From: JANPLN01 sp041736155 | Lineage (GTDB): Bacteria > Bdellovibrionota > Bdellovibrionia > Bdellovibrionales > JAGQZY01 | Reading direction: 5' to 3' | NCBI GenBank assembly: GCA_041736155.1 | Contig: JBGSUL010000002.1 | Coordinates: 1-64,000, forward strand | DNA: 64,000 nt | Part shown: positions 45,001 to 52,682 of the stretch, piece after piece | Layout: every line of letters begins with the position of its first letter | How positions within the stretch are numbered: the stretch's first letter is position 1 | The notes under the pieces: model-generated | Told to the model about the DNA's origin: nothing | What the model saw: the letters and a program-made list of their open reading frames with translations, nothing else | The model's database searches: none | Program-made: the position numbers and the translations under genes

Positions 45001-45167
45001 TACTGACGTCGCTCTGTCTGACGCTTTTTATTATTCCAGCCATGCTCATGGTTTTGGAGGATATAAAAAGCAGTTTCCGTAAATGGTTCTCTCGATCCAA
45101 AGCAAATGGTACACATCCACCTCTGACAGTACCACCAGATAAAATTCAAAATGTTCCGCTTGCATGA
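42012..45167 (+). CDS. RND efflux permease (AcrB/MdtB family)
   Basis: The 1051-residue inner-membrane protein has the RND plan: a first helix, a large periplasmic loop, six helices with VVGNLVDDAVIFAE (the paired Asp of the proton relay), a second loop, and the final helices with NDSIVMVDH in place of the usual Lys-containing motif. It should drive proton-coupled export through the TolC-like partner. An adaptor is missing locally, so one encoded elsewhere may be used. Substrate unknown. Confidence 0.88.
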   Translation: MKKLIEYFISRTKLVNLITLGLTIVGLVSLYFTRRDLHPPFKFNIVNVTAVLESASSEEIERLLTYPIEEVLQTVPGYDEINSRSRTGFMRISVKFPQSEKNLPEKMEMIRGRIQVALRDLPPEVRDVNIAQSEDNEIFLANLAVSGIDPLLPAHHEFMEYLKSKVRSVAGISSMTSSLRPLQIFIRFDPEKLARYGLTVAQLRTQIRSELDPKAIGFNSMNGREWLLEFANPQMDPKFISQIPLYQSSYGQKLQLKDVAKVGYDSERNDNYHYLLNGENAVEVYIRKTPESDGLVTFAKLQEVLAQIKTPPGISLRTIGDSPYFINQQINVLLSNGFGGLILVLGMLAWAMSLKTSLMTAIGLPISYFGTFIVLKFLGMSIDLISMIAMILVVGNLVDDAVIFAERYTQLLSEGLTPEDSASQAARELIVPVTGTILTIICAFSPILFVEGEMSIIFRAIPIVVGTALFLSWFETFFILPNHLAHYVRTPPRERSINFFNALARHYKKILNHTLQWRYIYGLACIVGLGFSLYTASKMPQDFSLNVSAPLVEVFAIFKEEKTYDEVKAALKPLTLRLRERTQGKVDFVETNMGWIWRDGKTYRGPKYATLALVLNRDESDVKTVKAEILKIVEDELKNFKHENLQEITAKESQRGGGARRMNMASIELEGRDSAMFKQAREELIAAVANKGLVQEYILPDNHGPMTYQFLPLPEAVKLHGLSKAELAFQIQAQTSAVELVRGREQGRWMKVMMEPQTLQEPNDSDLKKITIQSPRHGEALPLQFLGEWRKVGFTDAIEHKKGERISVLDFRFDGEKTNEQVVQAQLNEAIKPFIAKFPQMKIHTIDANEEDKKGRDWTKQIVLIAGILIYFILAAALRSWTQPLIVGLPIPFALIGVIWALKLHHLPLSLMSMIGLIGTMGVAVNDSIVMVDHINRLWREAGRKTKELVLDGASSRIRAITLTASCTLVGVFPTAYGIGGESGFTQPLAFSMGWGLLTSLCLTLFIIPAMLMVLEDIKSSFRKWFSRSKANGTHPPLTVPPDKIQNVPLA

Positions 45168-45223
45168 ATGAGTAGGTGCCCTTACGCTCATAGACTGAAC
45201 TATTCAATCTCTGAGAGAAACAC

Positions 45224-45802
45224 ATGTCTATTGCCCACAAATATTCCTTTTATGATGCTACATCAGAAACAATTATTGAAAATCTCAGCTGGGTGCAAGC
45301 CCATGCCCTTTGTAGAATTCTAATCAAAAAAGGTTATAATTCCTTTTACATTCTTTCCACACAAGATGGAAATTGGCTTCCTCTCGCCTTGCGCATCCAA
45401 GATATCCTCAAAGATAAATCTCAACTCTACAGAACAATCCCAACTCCCACAGATCGTCTCGACGATGAAACGATAGCCACACATCAACTGATTGAGGCAC
45501 CTACCGAGAGACGCATGCATGAGCGCATTCCTAAATCACTCAATCTCACATTAGATATTGATGGCTTACTAAAACAAACCAAAAGCGTTGATATATCTCT
45601 TGGGGGGATGAAAATCCAAGACTCTTTCGAACTTCCCAAAAAGAACAAATTCATTCTCGCGTATGTAAAACTCCAAAGCGATATTGTTATTGAATTTAAA
45701 ATCAAACCCCTATCAAAAACAGGAAAAAATTTTAATTCTTTTGAAATCATTAGTTGCAATAATCTGCCTGTTTGGAAAAACACAATTGAGCAAAAGACTT
45801 AA
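45224..45802 (+). CDS. PilZ-domain protein
   Basis: The 192-residue product has an N-terminal domain of about 85 residues of the GYF-like type (SWVQAHALCRILIKKGYN) and a C-terminal PilZ domain with R97-x3-R101 and DISLGG (Asp123-Gly128), the c-di-GMP contacts. It may control motility or exopolysaccharide in response to c-di-GMP. The repeat cassette begins 5 bp after its stop. Confidence 0.85.
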   Translation: MSIAHKYSFYDATSETIIENLSWVQAHALCRILIKKGYNSFYILSTQDGNWLPLALRIQDILKDKSQLYRTIPTPTDRLDDETIATHQLIEAPTERRMHERIPKSLNLTLDIDGLLKQTKSVDISLGGMKIQDSFELPKKNKFILAYVKLQSDIVIEFKIKPLSKTGKNFNSFEIISCNNLPVWKNTIEQKT

Positions 45803-45807
45803 CCTGC

Positions 45808-45840
45808 CAGGTAACAGTTCCCTTTTTGTATTGCACTGCT
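45808..45840 (+). repeat. 33-bp repeat, direct copy of the arm at 46468
   Basis: The 33 bases are identical to 46468-46500 and to the complement of 46542-46574. The unit begins CAGGTAACAGTTCCC, itself an imperfect palindrome followed by a T-run. With the copy at 46468 it flanks the exported-protein gene in direct orientation. Confidence 0.9.
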
Positions 45841-45903
45841 GATGGTTATGGAAGATGTAAAATCCACCTTCCATAAGTGGTTGAGTAAATCGAAAGGGAC
45901 GAG
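45836..45903 (+). pseudogene. Relic of an RND permease 3' end
   Basis: Plus-strand codons read LLMVMEDVKSTFHKWLSKSK, 13 of 20 identical to the C-terminal MLMVLEDIKSSFRKWFSRSK of the RND gene that ends at 45167. No upstream RND sequence remains; it starts inside the 33-bp repeat. It is either the scar of a deleted second RND gene or carried in with the cassette. Confidence 0.7.
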
Positions 45904-46407
45904 TCAGTCTCTACGAATCAACGACTCTAGCTCGCCACGAAACTCAGAAAGTTTTTTGTAAAGCGGCTGATCACGGTAGGCGTCGGGTCCGTGAGGACCG
46001 TTGAACGACATAAAGAAGTCTACTCGCACCGGCTTTTTGTCGGCTGTGTACGCAAGTCTTAAGGAATAGCTACGATTGGTCATGCCGGGGTGGCTCTCGC
46101 GATTGTGTTCTGGAGCTTCTGGTGCTTCTGAATGATTTTTTGTGAACCCATATTTTTGAATCAACAGAACAATACTTTTCAGCTTTTCGTCATTTATCTT
46201 ATAAACCGATGGAGGCATGTCTCCACGCCCACCAGGTTGGTAACCGCCCCGTCGATCACCAATGGCGGCTTCATTTCCTTTGATCTCAATAAACTCTTCG
46301 AGGGAATTAGAATCTCTACTTTTTTCGCTTCGAGTATAAGAAAATGTTAATTCTGTTAAATTCATCGCCCACCCCATGGATAAAAGAAGAAAAATGACGG
46401 AAGTCAT
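45904..46407 (-). CDS. Small exported protein inside the repeat cassette
   Basis: The 167-residue product has a signal-peptide-like N-terminus (TSVIFLLLSMGWA) and a polar mature part with IEIKGNEAAIGDRRGGYQPG and VRVDFFMSFNGPHGPDAYRD. No family recognised. The ATG at 46407 lacks a clear ribosome site. Direct 33-bp repeats lie on both sides, so the gene may have arrived with them. Confidence 0.6.
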   Translation of the reverse strand: MTSVIFLLLSMGWAMNLTELTFSYTRSEKSRDSNSLEEFIEIKGNEAAIGDRRGGYQPGGRGDMPPSVYKINDEKLKSIVLLIQKYGFTKNHSEAPEAPEHNRESHPGMTNRSYSLRLAYTADKKPVRVDFFMSFNGPHGPDAYRDQPLYKKLSEFRGELESLIRRD

Positions 46408-46467
46408 AAAACAAGGCTAGCACAAGTCATTTTGAGAGCAAGGGAATACCTTTTTCTAGGCTTTAGG

Positions 46468-46574
46468 CAGGTAACAGTTCCCTTTTTGTATTGCACTGCT
46501 TTCTAAATAAAGAACTCTTTATATGAGTTCTTTATTTAGAAAGCAGTGCAATACAAAAAGGGAACTGTTACCTG
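46468..46574. repeat. 50-bp perfect inverted repeat with a 7-nt loop
   Basis: Arms 46468-46517 and 46525-46574 are exactly complementary over 50 bases around TTTATAT. The outer 33 bases equal the copy at 45808-45840. The right end carries the TAA of the HD-domain gene (46568-46570). Such a long exact hairpin is unusual for a terminator and suggests two units inserted head to head. Confidence 0.95.
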
Positions 46575-47881
46575 GCTAAGCTAGCGCGAATTTTCTTCGC
46601 GCGGTCGATCACTTCCATGGGGACATAGACTCGTTCGATCCTGCGAGTTTTTTCGTACATTTCAAAGATCTGTGTGCATTTATCGATAGTGATCGGCGTC
46701 TCTTGTGGACTGTACTCATCGATGACAAATATCTTAAACGATTTATCCTCTTGCGAGCCGCCATGATATTTAGACAAACGCGCTTGCGAGCTGGCCGTAA
46801 TAAAATCAATGCCTGATTCCCTGAGCAAATCCGTCAGCTGATGGATCTTGGGATCTTCGTGAGTGACATGATTTTCGAATAAAACTTTAAAAGGCTGTCG
46901 TTGGGTAATTTTTTGCGCCCAGTAGTTTTGCGAAACAGAGAGATGCTCGTACAACGAGTAATCCGTGCATCCCAAATACTGATTAATGTCGGCCGGCAGC
47001 TGGTATTTGCAATCGGGAGATGTGAGGTAACGATATAACATCTCTTCGTAAATGATGCTCTTGTGATGGAAGTAAATCATCAGGTACATGTGATGACGAG
47101 AAATTAAAAAATCATCAAAGGTGTAAAGAGCCCGTTTGTTCAAAGCGAGATACACTTCTTGTTCAACGACGTGGTAAGTGAAATTGGTCAAAAGCCAGTT
47201 AAGCTCCACATGGCCATAGTTGGTTCCACAAAAGTAGGCATCGCGACCGAGATAATCCATGCGGTCTACATCGATCTCAGAGCTCACCAACTGACTGAGA
47301 ATGGTGCGGAAGTTTAAACCTTTATCGATAAAAAAATCGTCTTTGGATTCTAAAGTCTTATCGATCAAACAGGCGATATGAAAAGGGTCGATATCAGGAA
47401 ACGCTTTTTTCAAAGTTTCGGTCAGTGGAGAATCCGTTATAAATTTGATCGTGTAGTCTTCGTGTGAAGCCTTGGTTTTCGAATTTTCTAGCCAATTGAT
47501 TTGACCTGTTTGTTTGCGACGTTCGTAAGCTTTGATATTGAGCATGGAACGATCAGGCATAACCTCTTCGGTAGCATGGCTCAGCGGGCCGTGACCGATG
47601 TCATGGAGAAGTGCGCCTAAACGCAGCACCTGGCGGAAACGCTTGCGGGTGGCTGGTGAAGAGAACTCGTAGTTTTTAAAAATAGCGTCAAAAGCCATGC
47701 CGGCAATGTGACAAACCCCTAAAGAATGGAGATAACGGCTGTGGGTGGCACCTGGAAAACTAAACTCCGAGAAGCCGAGCTGCTTGATGAGTCGCAAGCG
47801 CTGAAAAGCCGGACTGTCAACGACAGAGACTTCTTCGCGCCCTAAAGTAATGGTGCCGTGCACTGGATCTTTAATTTCCAT
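46568..47881 (-). CDS. HD-domain phosphohydrolase (COG1078 / SAMHD1-like)
   Basis: The 437-residue cytosolic protein has IKDPVHGTI at the N-terminus, THSRYLHSLGV and LLHDIGHGPLSHATE with the HD metal ligands, then SEIDVDRMDYLGRDAYFCG. This family includes dNTP and GTP-related triphosphohydrolases; the exact substrate is not shown. The last codon and stop lie within the large inverted repeat. Confidence 0.85.
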   Translation of the reverse strand: MEIKDPVHGTITLGREEVSVVDSPAFQRLRLIKQLGFSEFSFPGATHSRYLHSLGVCHIAGMAFDAIFKNYEFSSPATRKRFRQVLRLGALLHDIGHGPLSHATEEVMPDRSMLNIKAYERRKQTGQINWLENSKTKASHEDYTIKFITDSPLTETLKKAFPDIDPFHIACLIDKTLESKDDFFIDKGLNFRTILSQLVSSEIDVDRMDYLGRDAYFCGTNYGHVELNWLLTNFTYHVVEQEVYLALNKRALYTFDDFLISRHHMYLMIYFHHKSIIYEEMLYRYLTSPDCKYQLPADINQYLGCTDYSLYEHLSVSQNYWAQKITQRQPFKVLFENHVTHEDPKIHQLTDLLRESGIDFITASSQARLSKYHGGSQEDKSFKIFVIDEYSPQETPITIDKCTQIFEMYEKTRRIERVYVPMEVIDRAKKIRASLAR

Positions 47882-47957
47882 GGAAACTAGCTATAAGATG
47901 CGACGCATTCTTTGACAAGCTGAAACCAGCGCATAAAATCAGCCTTGTGATGCGGGT

Positions 47958-48039
47958 CGTTCCCGGAAAACCTCTCAAAAAACTCAGACAGTCCTCGCTT
48001 TGCTGCGTAACTCGTTTTTTGAGAGTTTTTCCGGGAACG
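47958..48039. repeat. 26-bp inverted repeat upstream of thyA
   Basis: Arms 47958-47983 and 48014-48039 are complementary at 25 of 26 positions, with a 30-nt spacer. The core is CGTTCCCGGAAAA. It lies 37 bp before the thyA ATG and 77 bp beyond the divergent HD gene start, so it could shape the thyA leader or be an insertion. Confidence 0.6.
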
Positions 48040-48075
48040 CCCACTTCGCAAGAGCTTCGTGTGTAGAGGAGAAAT

Positions 48076-48885
48076 ATGGCGGCGATTTTGGAGCAGAGTT
48101 ACTTGGATCTGATGAACAAGGTCCTGAGTGAAGGTGAGAAAAAACAGGATCGTACTGGGACTGGTACTGTGAGTCTGTTTGGGCATCAGATGCGCTTTAA
48201 TTTGCAAGAGGGTTTTCCGCTTCTTACGACTAAGAAAGTGCATCTTAAATCTGTTATTTATGAGCTGCTTTGGTTTTTGCGTGGGGACACCAACGTTAAG
48301 TATTTGCAAGATCATGGTGTGACCATTTGGGATGAGTGGGCGGATGATGCTGGTGAACTGGGTCCTGTGTATGGATCGCAGTGGCGTTCTTGGCGCACGC
48401 CAGAGGGGCAGACCATCGATCAGATTTCTAATGTGATTGAACAAATCAAAACCAATCCTCACTCGCGTCGCCATTTAGTAGTAGCTTACAATCCTTCCGA
48501 TGTGGAATCGGTGGCGCTTCCTCCGTGTCATGCGTTTTTTCAATTTTATGTTTCTGATAAAGGTTTGTCCTGCCAACTTTACCAACGGAGTGCGGATGTC
48601 TTTTTGGGTGTTCCGTTCAACATCGCAAGCTACGCATTGTTAACGATGATGGTGGCGCAAGCGTGTGGTTTACGACCGTATGAATTTATTCATACACTGG
48701 GTGATGCCCATCTTTACTCCAACCATTTGGAGCAAGCAAAATTACAATTGTCGCGCGAACCTCGTCGCGCTCCTAAGATGATTATCAATCCGAAAATTAA
48801 AAATATTTTTGGTTTTGCCTACGAAGACTTTACCCTGATTGATTACAATCCCCATCCGCGCATTGCGGCCGAGGTCTCGGTTTGA
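48076..48885 (+). CDS. thyA: Thymidylate synthase ThyA
   Basis: The 269-residue product shows DRTGTGTVSLFGHQMRFNL, the catalytic PPCHAFFQFYV (Cys around residue 151), and QRSADVFLGVPFNIASYA. It makes dTMP from dUMP with methylene-tetrahydrofolate. It is cotranscribed with folA, which regenerates tetrahydrofolate. The ATG is preceded by GAGGAG. Confidence 0.96.
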   Translation: MAAILEQSYLDLMNKVLSEGEKKQDRTGTGTVSLFGHQMRFNLQEGFPLLTTKKVHLKSVIYELLWFLRGDTNVKYLQDHGVTIWDEWADDAGELGPVYGSQWRSWRTPEGQTIDQISNVIEQIKTNPHSRRHLVVAYNPSDVESVALPPCHAFFQFYVSDKGLSCQLYQRSADVFLGVPFNIASYALLTMMVAQACGLRPYEFIHTLGDAHLYSNHLEQAKLQLSREPRRAPKMIINPKIKNIFGFAYEDFTLIDYNPHPRIAAEVSV

Positions 48886-49367
48886 TTAGTCATATCGCAG
48901 CGGTGAGCAAAAATCGTGTGATCGGCAACCAAGGCAACTTGCCTTGGAAAATTTCCGAGGATTTAAAATATTTCAAAGCCCGCACTCTCAACAAGTGCAT
49001 TATCATGGGTCGTAAAACGTATGATTCTCTCGGCAAACCCCTGCCCGACCGTCGTAACGTGGTGGTCACCCGCGACACAACGTGGAGTCGCCCTGGCGTC
49101 ACTGTTTTTCATAATGTGCTGGAAGCCATTCGCGATTGTCAAAAACACAGCGAAGAGTATGGCGAAGAAATCATGATTGTCGGTGGTGCCGAAATTTACA
49201 CTCAAACTCTGTTTTTAGCACAACGGCTTTATCTCACACTGATTGACGAAGAGGTTCCCGGCGATGCTTTTTATCCCGACTGGCAAGAAGAGTTCGAGCT
49301 CAAAGAAAAAGTCGACCGCGACGACGGCAAACATAAATATTCATTTTGTTTATTTGAAAGAATTTAA
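48882..49367 (+). CDS. folA: Dihydrofolate reductase FolA
   Basis: The 161-residue product has VIGNQGNLPWKISEDLKYFK, IIMGRKTYDSLGKPLPDRRN and MIVGGAEIYTQ, as in DHFR. The start is a TTG at 48882 that overlaps the thyA TGA, with GAGG upstream. It recycles the dihydrofolate made by ThyA. Confidence 0.95.
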   Translation: MISHIAAVSKNRVIGNQGNLPWKISEDLKYFKARTLNKCIIMGRKTYDSLGKPLPDRRNVVVTRDTTWSRPGVTVFHNVLEAIRDCQKHSEEYGEEIMIVGGAEIYTQTLFLAQRLYLTLIDEEVPGDAFYPDWQEEFELKEKVDRDDGKHKYSFCLFERI

Positions 49368-49389
49368 CTTCAATAAAAGACTGTCTCAG

Positions 49390-50577
49390 TTACGGCTTTA
49401 GATCCGAGTTTGGTAAAAGCTCGAACTGTTGATAGCGCACTTCCACGGGACAAAAAACTGAGTCTCCACAAACAGTGCTTCCATTGGGATTCCCAAAAAG
49501 TCTGGACAAACCACCATCACCTGAACCTTTAAAATTATAATTGGGCGTTTTGGCTTTTTTCTCTGCGACTTTTTTTTCAGCCTTGGTGGCTGCTGTCGTT
49601 CGCTGAGGAGCACCACCAGCGAGACTTGTTCCACCACCTGACCAAAATGAATTGGGATTCATTTTTTGCAATTGGGCTCCCGCGACGGAAGGTCGACCTT
49701 GGGGGTAATTACCACCCGACGGGCGCGCACCACCCATATTGCCGCTGGCCATGGGTCCACCACCGCCGCCACCGCCAGATCCACTTCCGCCACCACCGCC
49801 GCCATTGGAAGCGTTGGCGCTCGAGGGTCTCACTCGATCATCAATGGGAGCCAGAGGAGGAGGATTTCCTTGAAAGCCTACGCCGCCACTCACAGCTTCA
49901 GATCCACCGCCACCCGTGCCACCTATGCCGCCTGTGAAATTGACATTTCCCACTCTGTTGCCAGCTGAAAACTCCGCAGCGGGATTAGGTAAACCCGCGG
50001 CTTGCAGCATAGAAGGAAGCGCATCGCTTGGAGTTCCAGTGTCTGCAATGGGTGGTGTGGGCTCTGCGTCCTCGTCGGCGACAGCTCCATCGCCCTGGAG
50101 TTCATCTTCTTGATTTTGTGGGACTGGCGTAATCAGTGCGGTACAAGAAGCGCCGATCGTTGTGTAGGTAGTTACATTGGCAACATCTTCTGACTTTGCT
50201 AACTCACAGTCTGCCTGACAAGCCGTCCACGTCTCTTGAGGCTCTTGTGCAGCGTTAGCGCTATTCACCTTGGCCTGTGCATCTCGACAACGTTGAGCGG
50301 CTCCGGTGTTTGTTGTGCCGCCTGCATTCGATACACAATATTGATAATTCTCTTCTAAGCCAGCATTTATGCGCAACTCGGCGGTGAGCTTTCCACAACG
50401 ATCCGCACACACTTTCAGAGCTTCTGTACGTTGCGCGCCCGTTTTTGTTAGCATGAGATTGTAAGATGATACACACGGTAATAAAATCTGGCTGGTCGCC
50501 CATGCACTCGTAGGAGTCAACGCTCCTATGGAAATCAGCGCAAAGAGAGGGAAGAAAGTGCGAATTTTATGTCTCAT
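49390..50577 (-). CDS. Exported Gly-rich protein of unknown function
   Basis: From the ATG at 50577 the product has about 395 residues: a signal peptide (to about residue 27), a Cys-containing helical region (CVSSYNLMLTKTGAQRTEAL; VCADRCGKL), a Pro/Glu/Asp segment, and a long Gly/Ser/Asn-rich stretch (about 205-320) with runs such as GGGGSGSGGGGGGG, ending in a short Cys-containing tail. It is probably secreted or on the surface. It follows the larger exported protein at 50672 on the same strand. Confidence 0.65.
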   Translation of the reverse strand: MRHKIRTFFPLFALISIGALTPTSAWATSQILLPCVSSYNLMLTKTGAQRTEALKVCADRCGKLTAELRINAGLEENYQYCVSNAGGTTNTGAAQRCRDAQAKVNSANAAQEPQETWTACQADCELAKSEDVANVTTYTTIGASCTALITPVPQNQEDELQGDGAVADEDAEPTPPIADTGTPSDALPSMLQAAGLPNPAAEFSAGNRVGNVNFTGGIGGTGGGGSEAVSGGVGFQGNPPPLAPIDDRVRPSSANASNGGGGGGSGSGGGGGGGPMASGNMGGARPSGGNYPQGRPSVAGAQLQKMNPNSFWSGGGTSLAGGAPQRTTAATKAEKKVAEKKAKTPNYNFKGSGDGGLSRLFGNPNGSTVCGDSVFCPVEVRYQQFELLPNSDLKP

Positions 50578-50641
50578 TATGAACCTCACAGACCTGCCAC
50601 TATTTTATCACTAACTCGGCAGGTCCACGAATCATATTAAT

Positions 50642-50666
50642 ACAGTGTCTCACTCTGAGACACTGT
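50642..50666. terminator. Hairpin with TGTCTCA / TGAGACA arms between exported-protein genes
   Basis: ACAGTGTCTCA-CTC-TGAGACACTGT is an 11-pair stem just past the stop of the gene ending at 50672. There is no strong T-run, so it may be a processing or regulatory site. Confidence 0.5.
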
Positions 50667-50671
50667 CCTCG

Positions 50672-52450
50672 TTAGTTGGCTGTTCCCGTTCCGTTGCAGT
50701 GGTCATTATCTATACCGCAAGGAGCTTGGCTCTGAGAAGGCGTGCAACTTAATTCAAAAGCAGTGAATCCTTCATCGAGTGCTGTGTTCTGTACAATGCG
50801 ATCGGCGTATCCAGAATTTCTGATTGTTGCCAATCTCACCAAACCTGGAACAACACCAGAAACATGTCCTGGAGTTGAGGTCGCAGTAGGAGCTGAGCAT
50901 GGAATTGTACTAAATTCTCTTTGCTCTCTCACTTGCGAGCAATTTTCTCCAGCTTTGACAAAACCATAACAAGCGCCTGTGATATTATCTGAGAAGTAAA
51001 TTTTCCCTTTAAAACGATCTGGATTGTTTATGAGATCATTGATATTGCCAATATTTGCAGGACGGAAACTACAAGTGTTGTACTGAGAATTGCTTCTCCA
51101 TACATCTTGCCCATCACGATCCGGTGTTTTTTGAATAGTCCGACTTACACAATCGCGCAATAAATTACGTCGGGTATCGCCTCTTCCATTGTTTCGCGGA
51201 GCTTCAGACAAAAGTGTGTTTCCAAAAGATCCCATAGACGCTCGTGTCGAGCCTGAACAAAAGAAACTGTTGAACTCTAATGTGTTTAAACCAAAATACT
51301 CTTTAAAAACTCTGTCCTGCTCCTGACTTACAGCAGCTCCACTTTGAAAATTATTGATAGCATCACGTAAAGCGTCGTTGTTTCTAATTTCAGTTTCGAT
51401 ATCTACCGTATTTGAACCACTGCGCGAACACAGTCCCACTTTTCTTACTAAATCATCATATGAGGCACCGCTGCGGCAACCTCCCGAAGCGCCCATAGTA
51501 AGCATTTTGTACCAAAGTGGATCTGCTGTTGTTGGGATATTAGCAGCAATGGGTGTACCTACTGCCCGACTAAGACCGGCATCCGTCATTCTCTGTGTGG
51601 GTAATGTGGCACTGATTGCATCTACTTCCGCCTGTGTACATCCCTTGCTTGCTGTATCATTGACAACAGCTGCACCCGGTACCGCCGGAGTGGCTCCTGC
51701 TGATGTGTCAGAGGTTAACGCCGCTATACCTGAACGGGCAGCTTGACACCAACCTGCCGTGCTCGCAGCTGGACAATATTTATCGATATTCGCTGAATCT
51801 TTTCTCATCGCATCACGAAATGCCGTACATTGTGCAGAGTTCGTAGTTACACATCTTGCTAAAAGAGCATCTAAATTTTTCGCGCCGTTGGCTTGAACAC
51901 TTTTATTATAACACTCTCTTGTCGCACCAGAACTACTTGTAAAACAAAAACCTTGAGCGGGGCTACTACCAACAGCTTCCGCCACTCCAAAATAGGCGGC
52001 ACAACGTTTTTCAACACCACATGTATAATACGGTGCTAAGTTGGCTGCTCGATACGATTCAGGAATGTTTGTGACTCCTGAGCAAGGACCTGTGTGCTCA
52101 AAGAAAACACCACCATTTAAACAGATACCATTGGTATCAGCGACGGCCCGTGGAAATAATATTTCGTTCAGTTCTTGATAAAAATCATTCATCGCTGATT
52201 TATGATTTTTCTTCATCTCGATGGTTTCGATTTGTAAAGCCAGATCCATAAAGATCTGTAAGTATTGTGAGCGTTTTTCTTTAGGTAAACGATAATAAAC
52301 CTGTTGATCAAATTGGAGTTTTACTTTTTTCGCCATTTGCTTTTTTGCCACCTTGGCAGTTTTCGCGTTGCCTGCGTAAGTAGGGGCTGCAAAAACAACG
52401 AAGCTGACAGCAATTATTAACAAACTCACAACTTTTTTAGGATTAAACAT
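50672..52450 (-). CDS. Large exported Cys-rich protein of unknown function
   Basis: The 592-residue product has a signal peptide (VVSLLIIAVSFVVFAAPTYA), a Lys-rich helical segment, and then a cysteine-rich extracellular-type region with more than twenty Cys (for example CGVEKRCAAYF, CVTTNSAQC, CSFRPANIG). The ATG at 52450 follows AAGGAGACATT. No known family is visible. It and the following Gly-rich protein look like surface or secreted partners. Confidence 0.65.
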   Translation of the reverse strand: MFNPKKVVSLLIIAVSFVVFAAPTYAGNAKTAKVAKKQMAKKVKLQFDQQVYYRLPKEKRSQYLQIFMDLALQIETIEMKKNHKSAMNDFYQELNEILFPRAVADTNGICLNGGVFFEHTGPCSGVTNIPESYRAANLAPYYTCGVEKRCAAYFGVAEAVGSSPAQGFCFTSSSGATRECYNKSVQANGAKNLDALLARCVTTNSAQCTAFRDAMRKDSANIDKYCPAASTAGWCQAARSGIAALTSDTSAGATPAVPGAAVVNDTASKGCTQAEVDAISATLPTQRMTDAGLSRAVGTPIAANIPTTADPLWYKMLTMGASGGCRSGASYDDLVRKVGLCSRSGSNTVDIETEIRNNDALRDAINNFQSGAAVSQEQDRVFKEYFGLNTLEFNSFFCSGSTRASMGSFGNTLLSEAPRNNGRGDTRRNLLRDCVSRTIQKTPDRDGQDVWRSNSQYNTCSFRPANIGNINDLINNPDRFKGKIYFSDNITGACYGFVKAGENCSQVREQREFSTIPCSAPTATSTPGHVSGVVPGLVRLATIRNSGYADRIVQNTALDEGFTAFELSCTPSQSQAPCGIDNDHCNGTGTAN

Positions 52451-52636
52451 AATGTCTCCTTGTATCCTATACCTCACTCTACTATCGGCTAATAAGCGCC
52501 AGATCTCTAGTAGTTATGAGTCCAGTTTTGATAAACACTCGTCCAACTGATTTGAGTGCCTCAAACAGATACAGTGTAACAAAATTCGTCTGTGGGTGAT
52601 AAAAAAAAACGCTCTAGAGAGAAAATCTCGATCTTT

Positions 52637-52653
52637 TGTTTCATTATGAGACA
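52637..52653. promoter_or_regulatory. Palindrome TGTTTCAT-T-ATGAGACA upstream of the Cys-rich gene
   Basis: Eight-base arms with one mismatch, 187 bp upstream of the ATG at 52450. It matches the sites at 12966 and 50646. Confidence 0.4.
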
Positions 52654-52682
52654 CTCGACTTTTGTCAGGAAGGCTCTATGTT

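Noticed and set aside
49740..49960. Low-complexity repeats
   Set aside because: They are the Gly-rich coding part of the exported protein, not an independent repeat array.
50578..50589. Upstream GTG start of the Gly-rich exported protein
   Set aside because: The ATG at 50577 fits the AGGT ribosome site and the signal peptide better.
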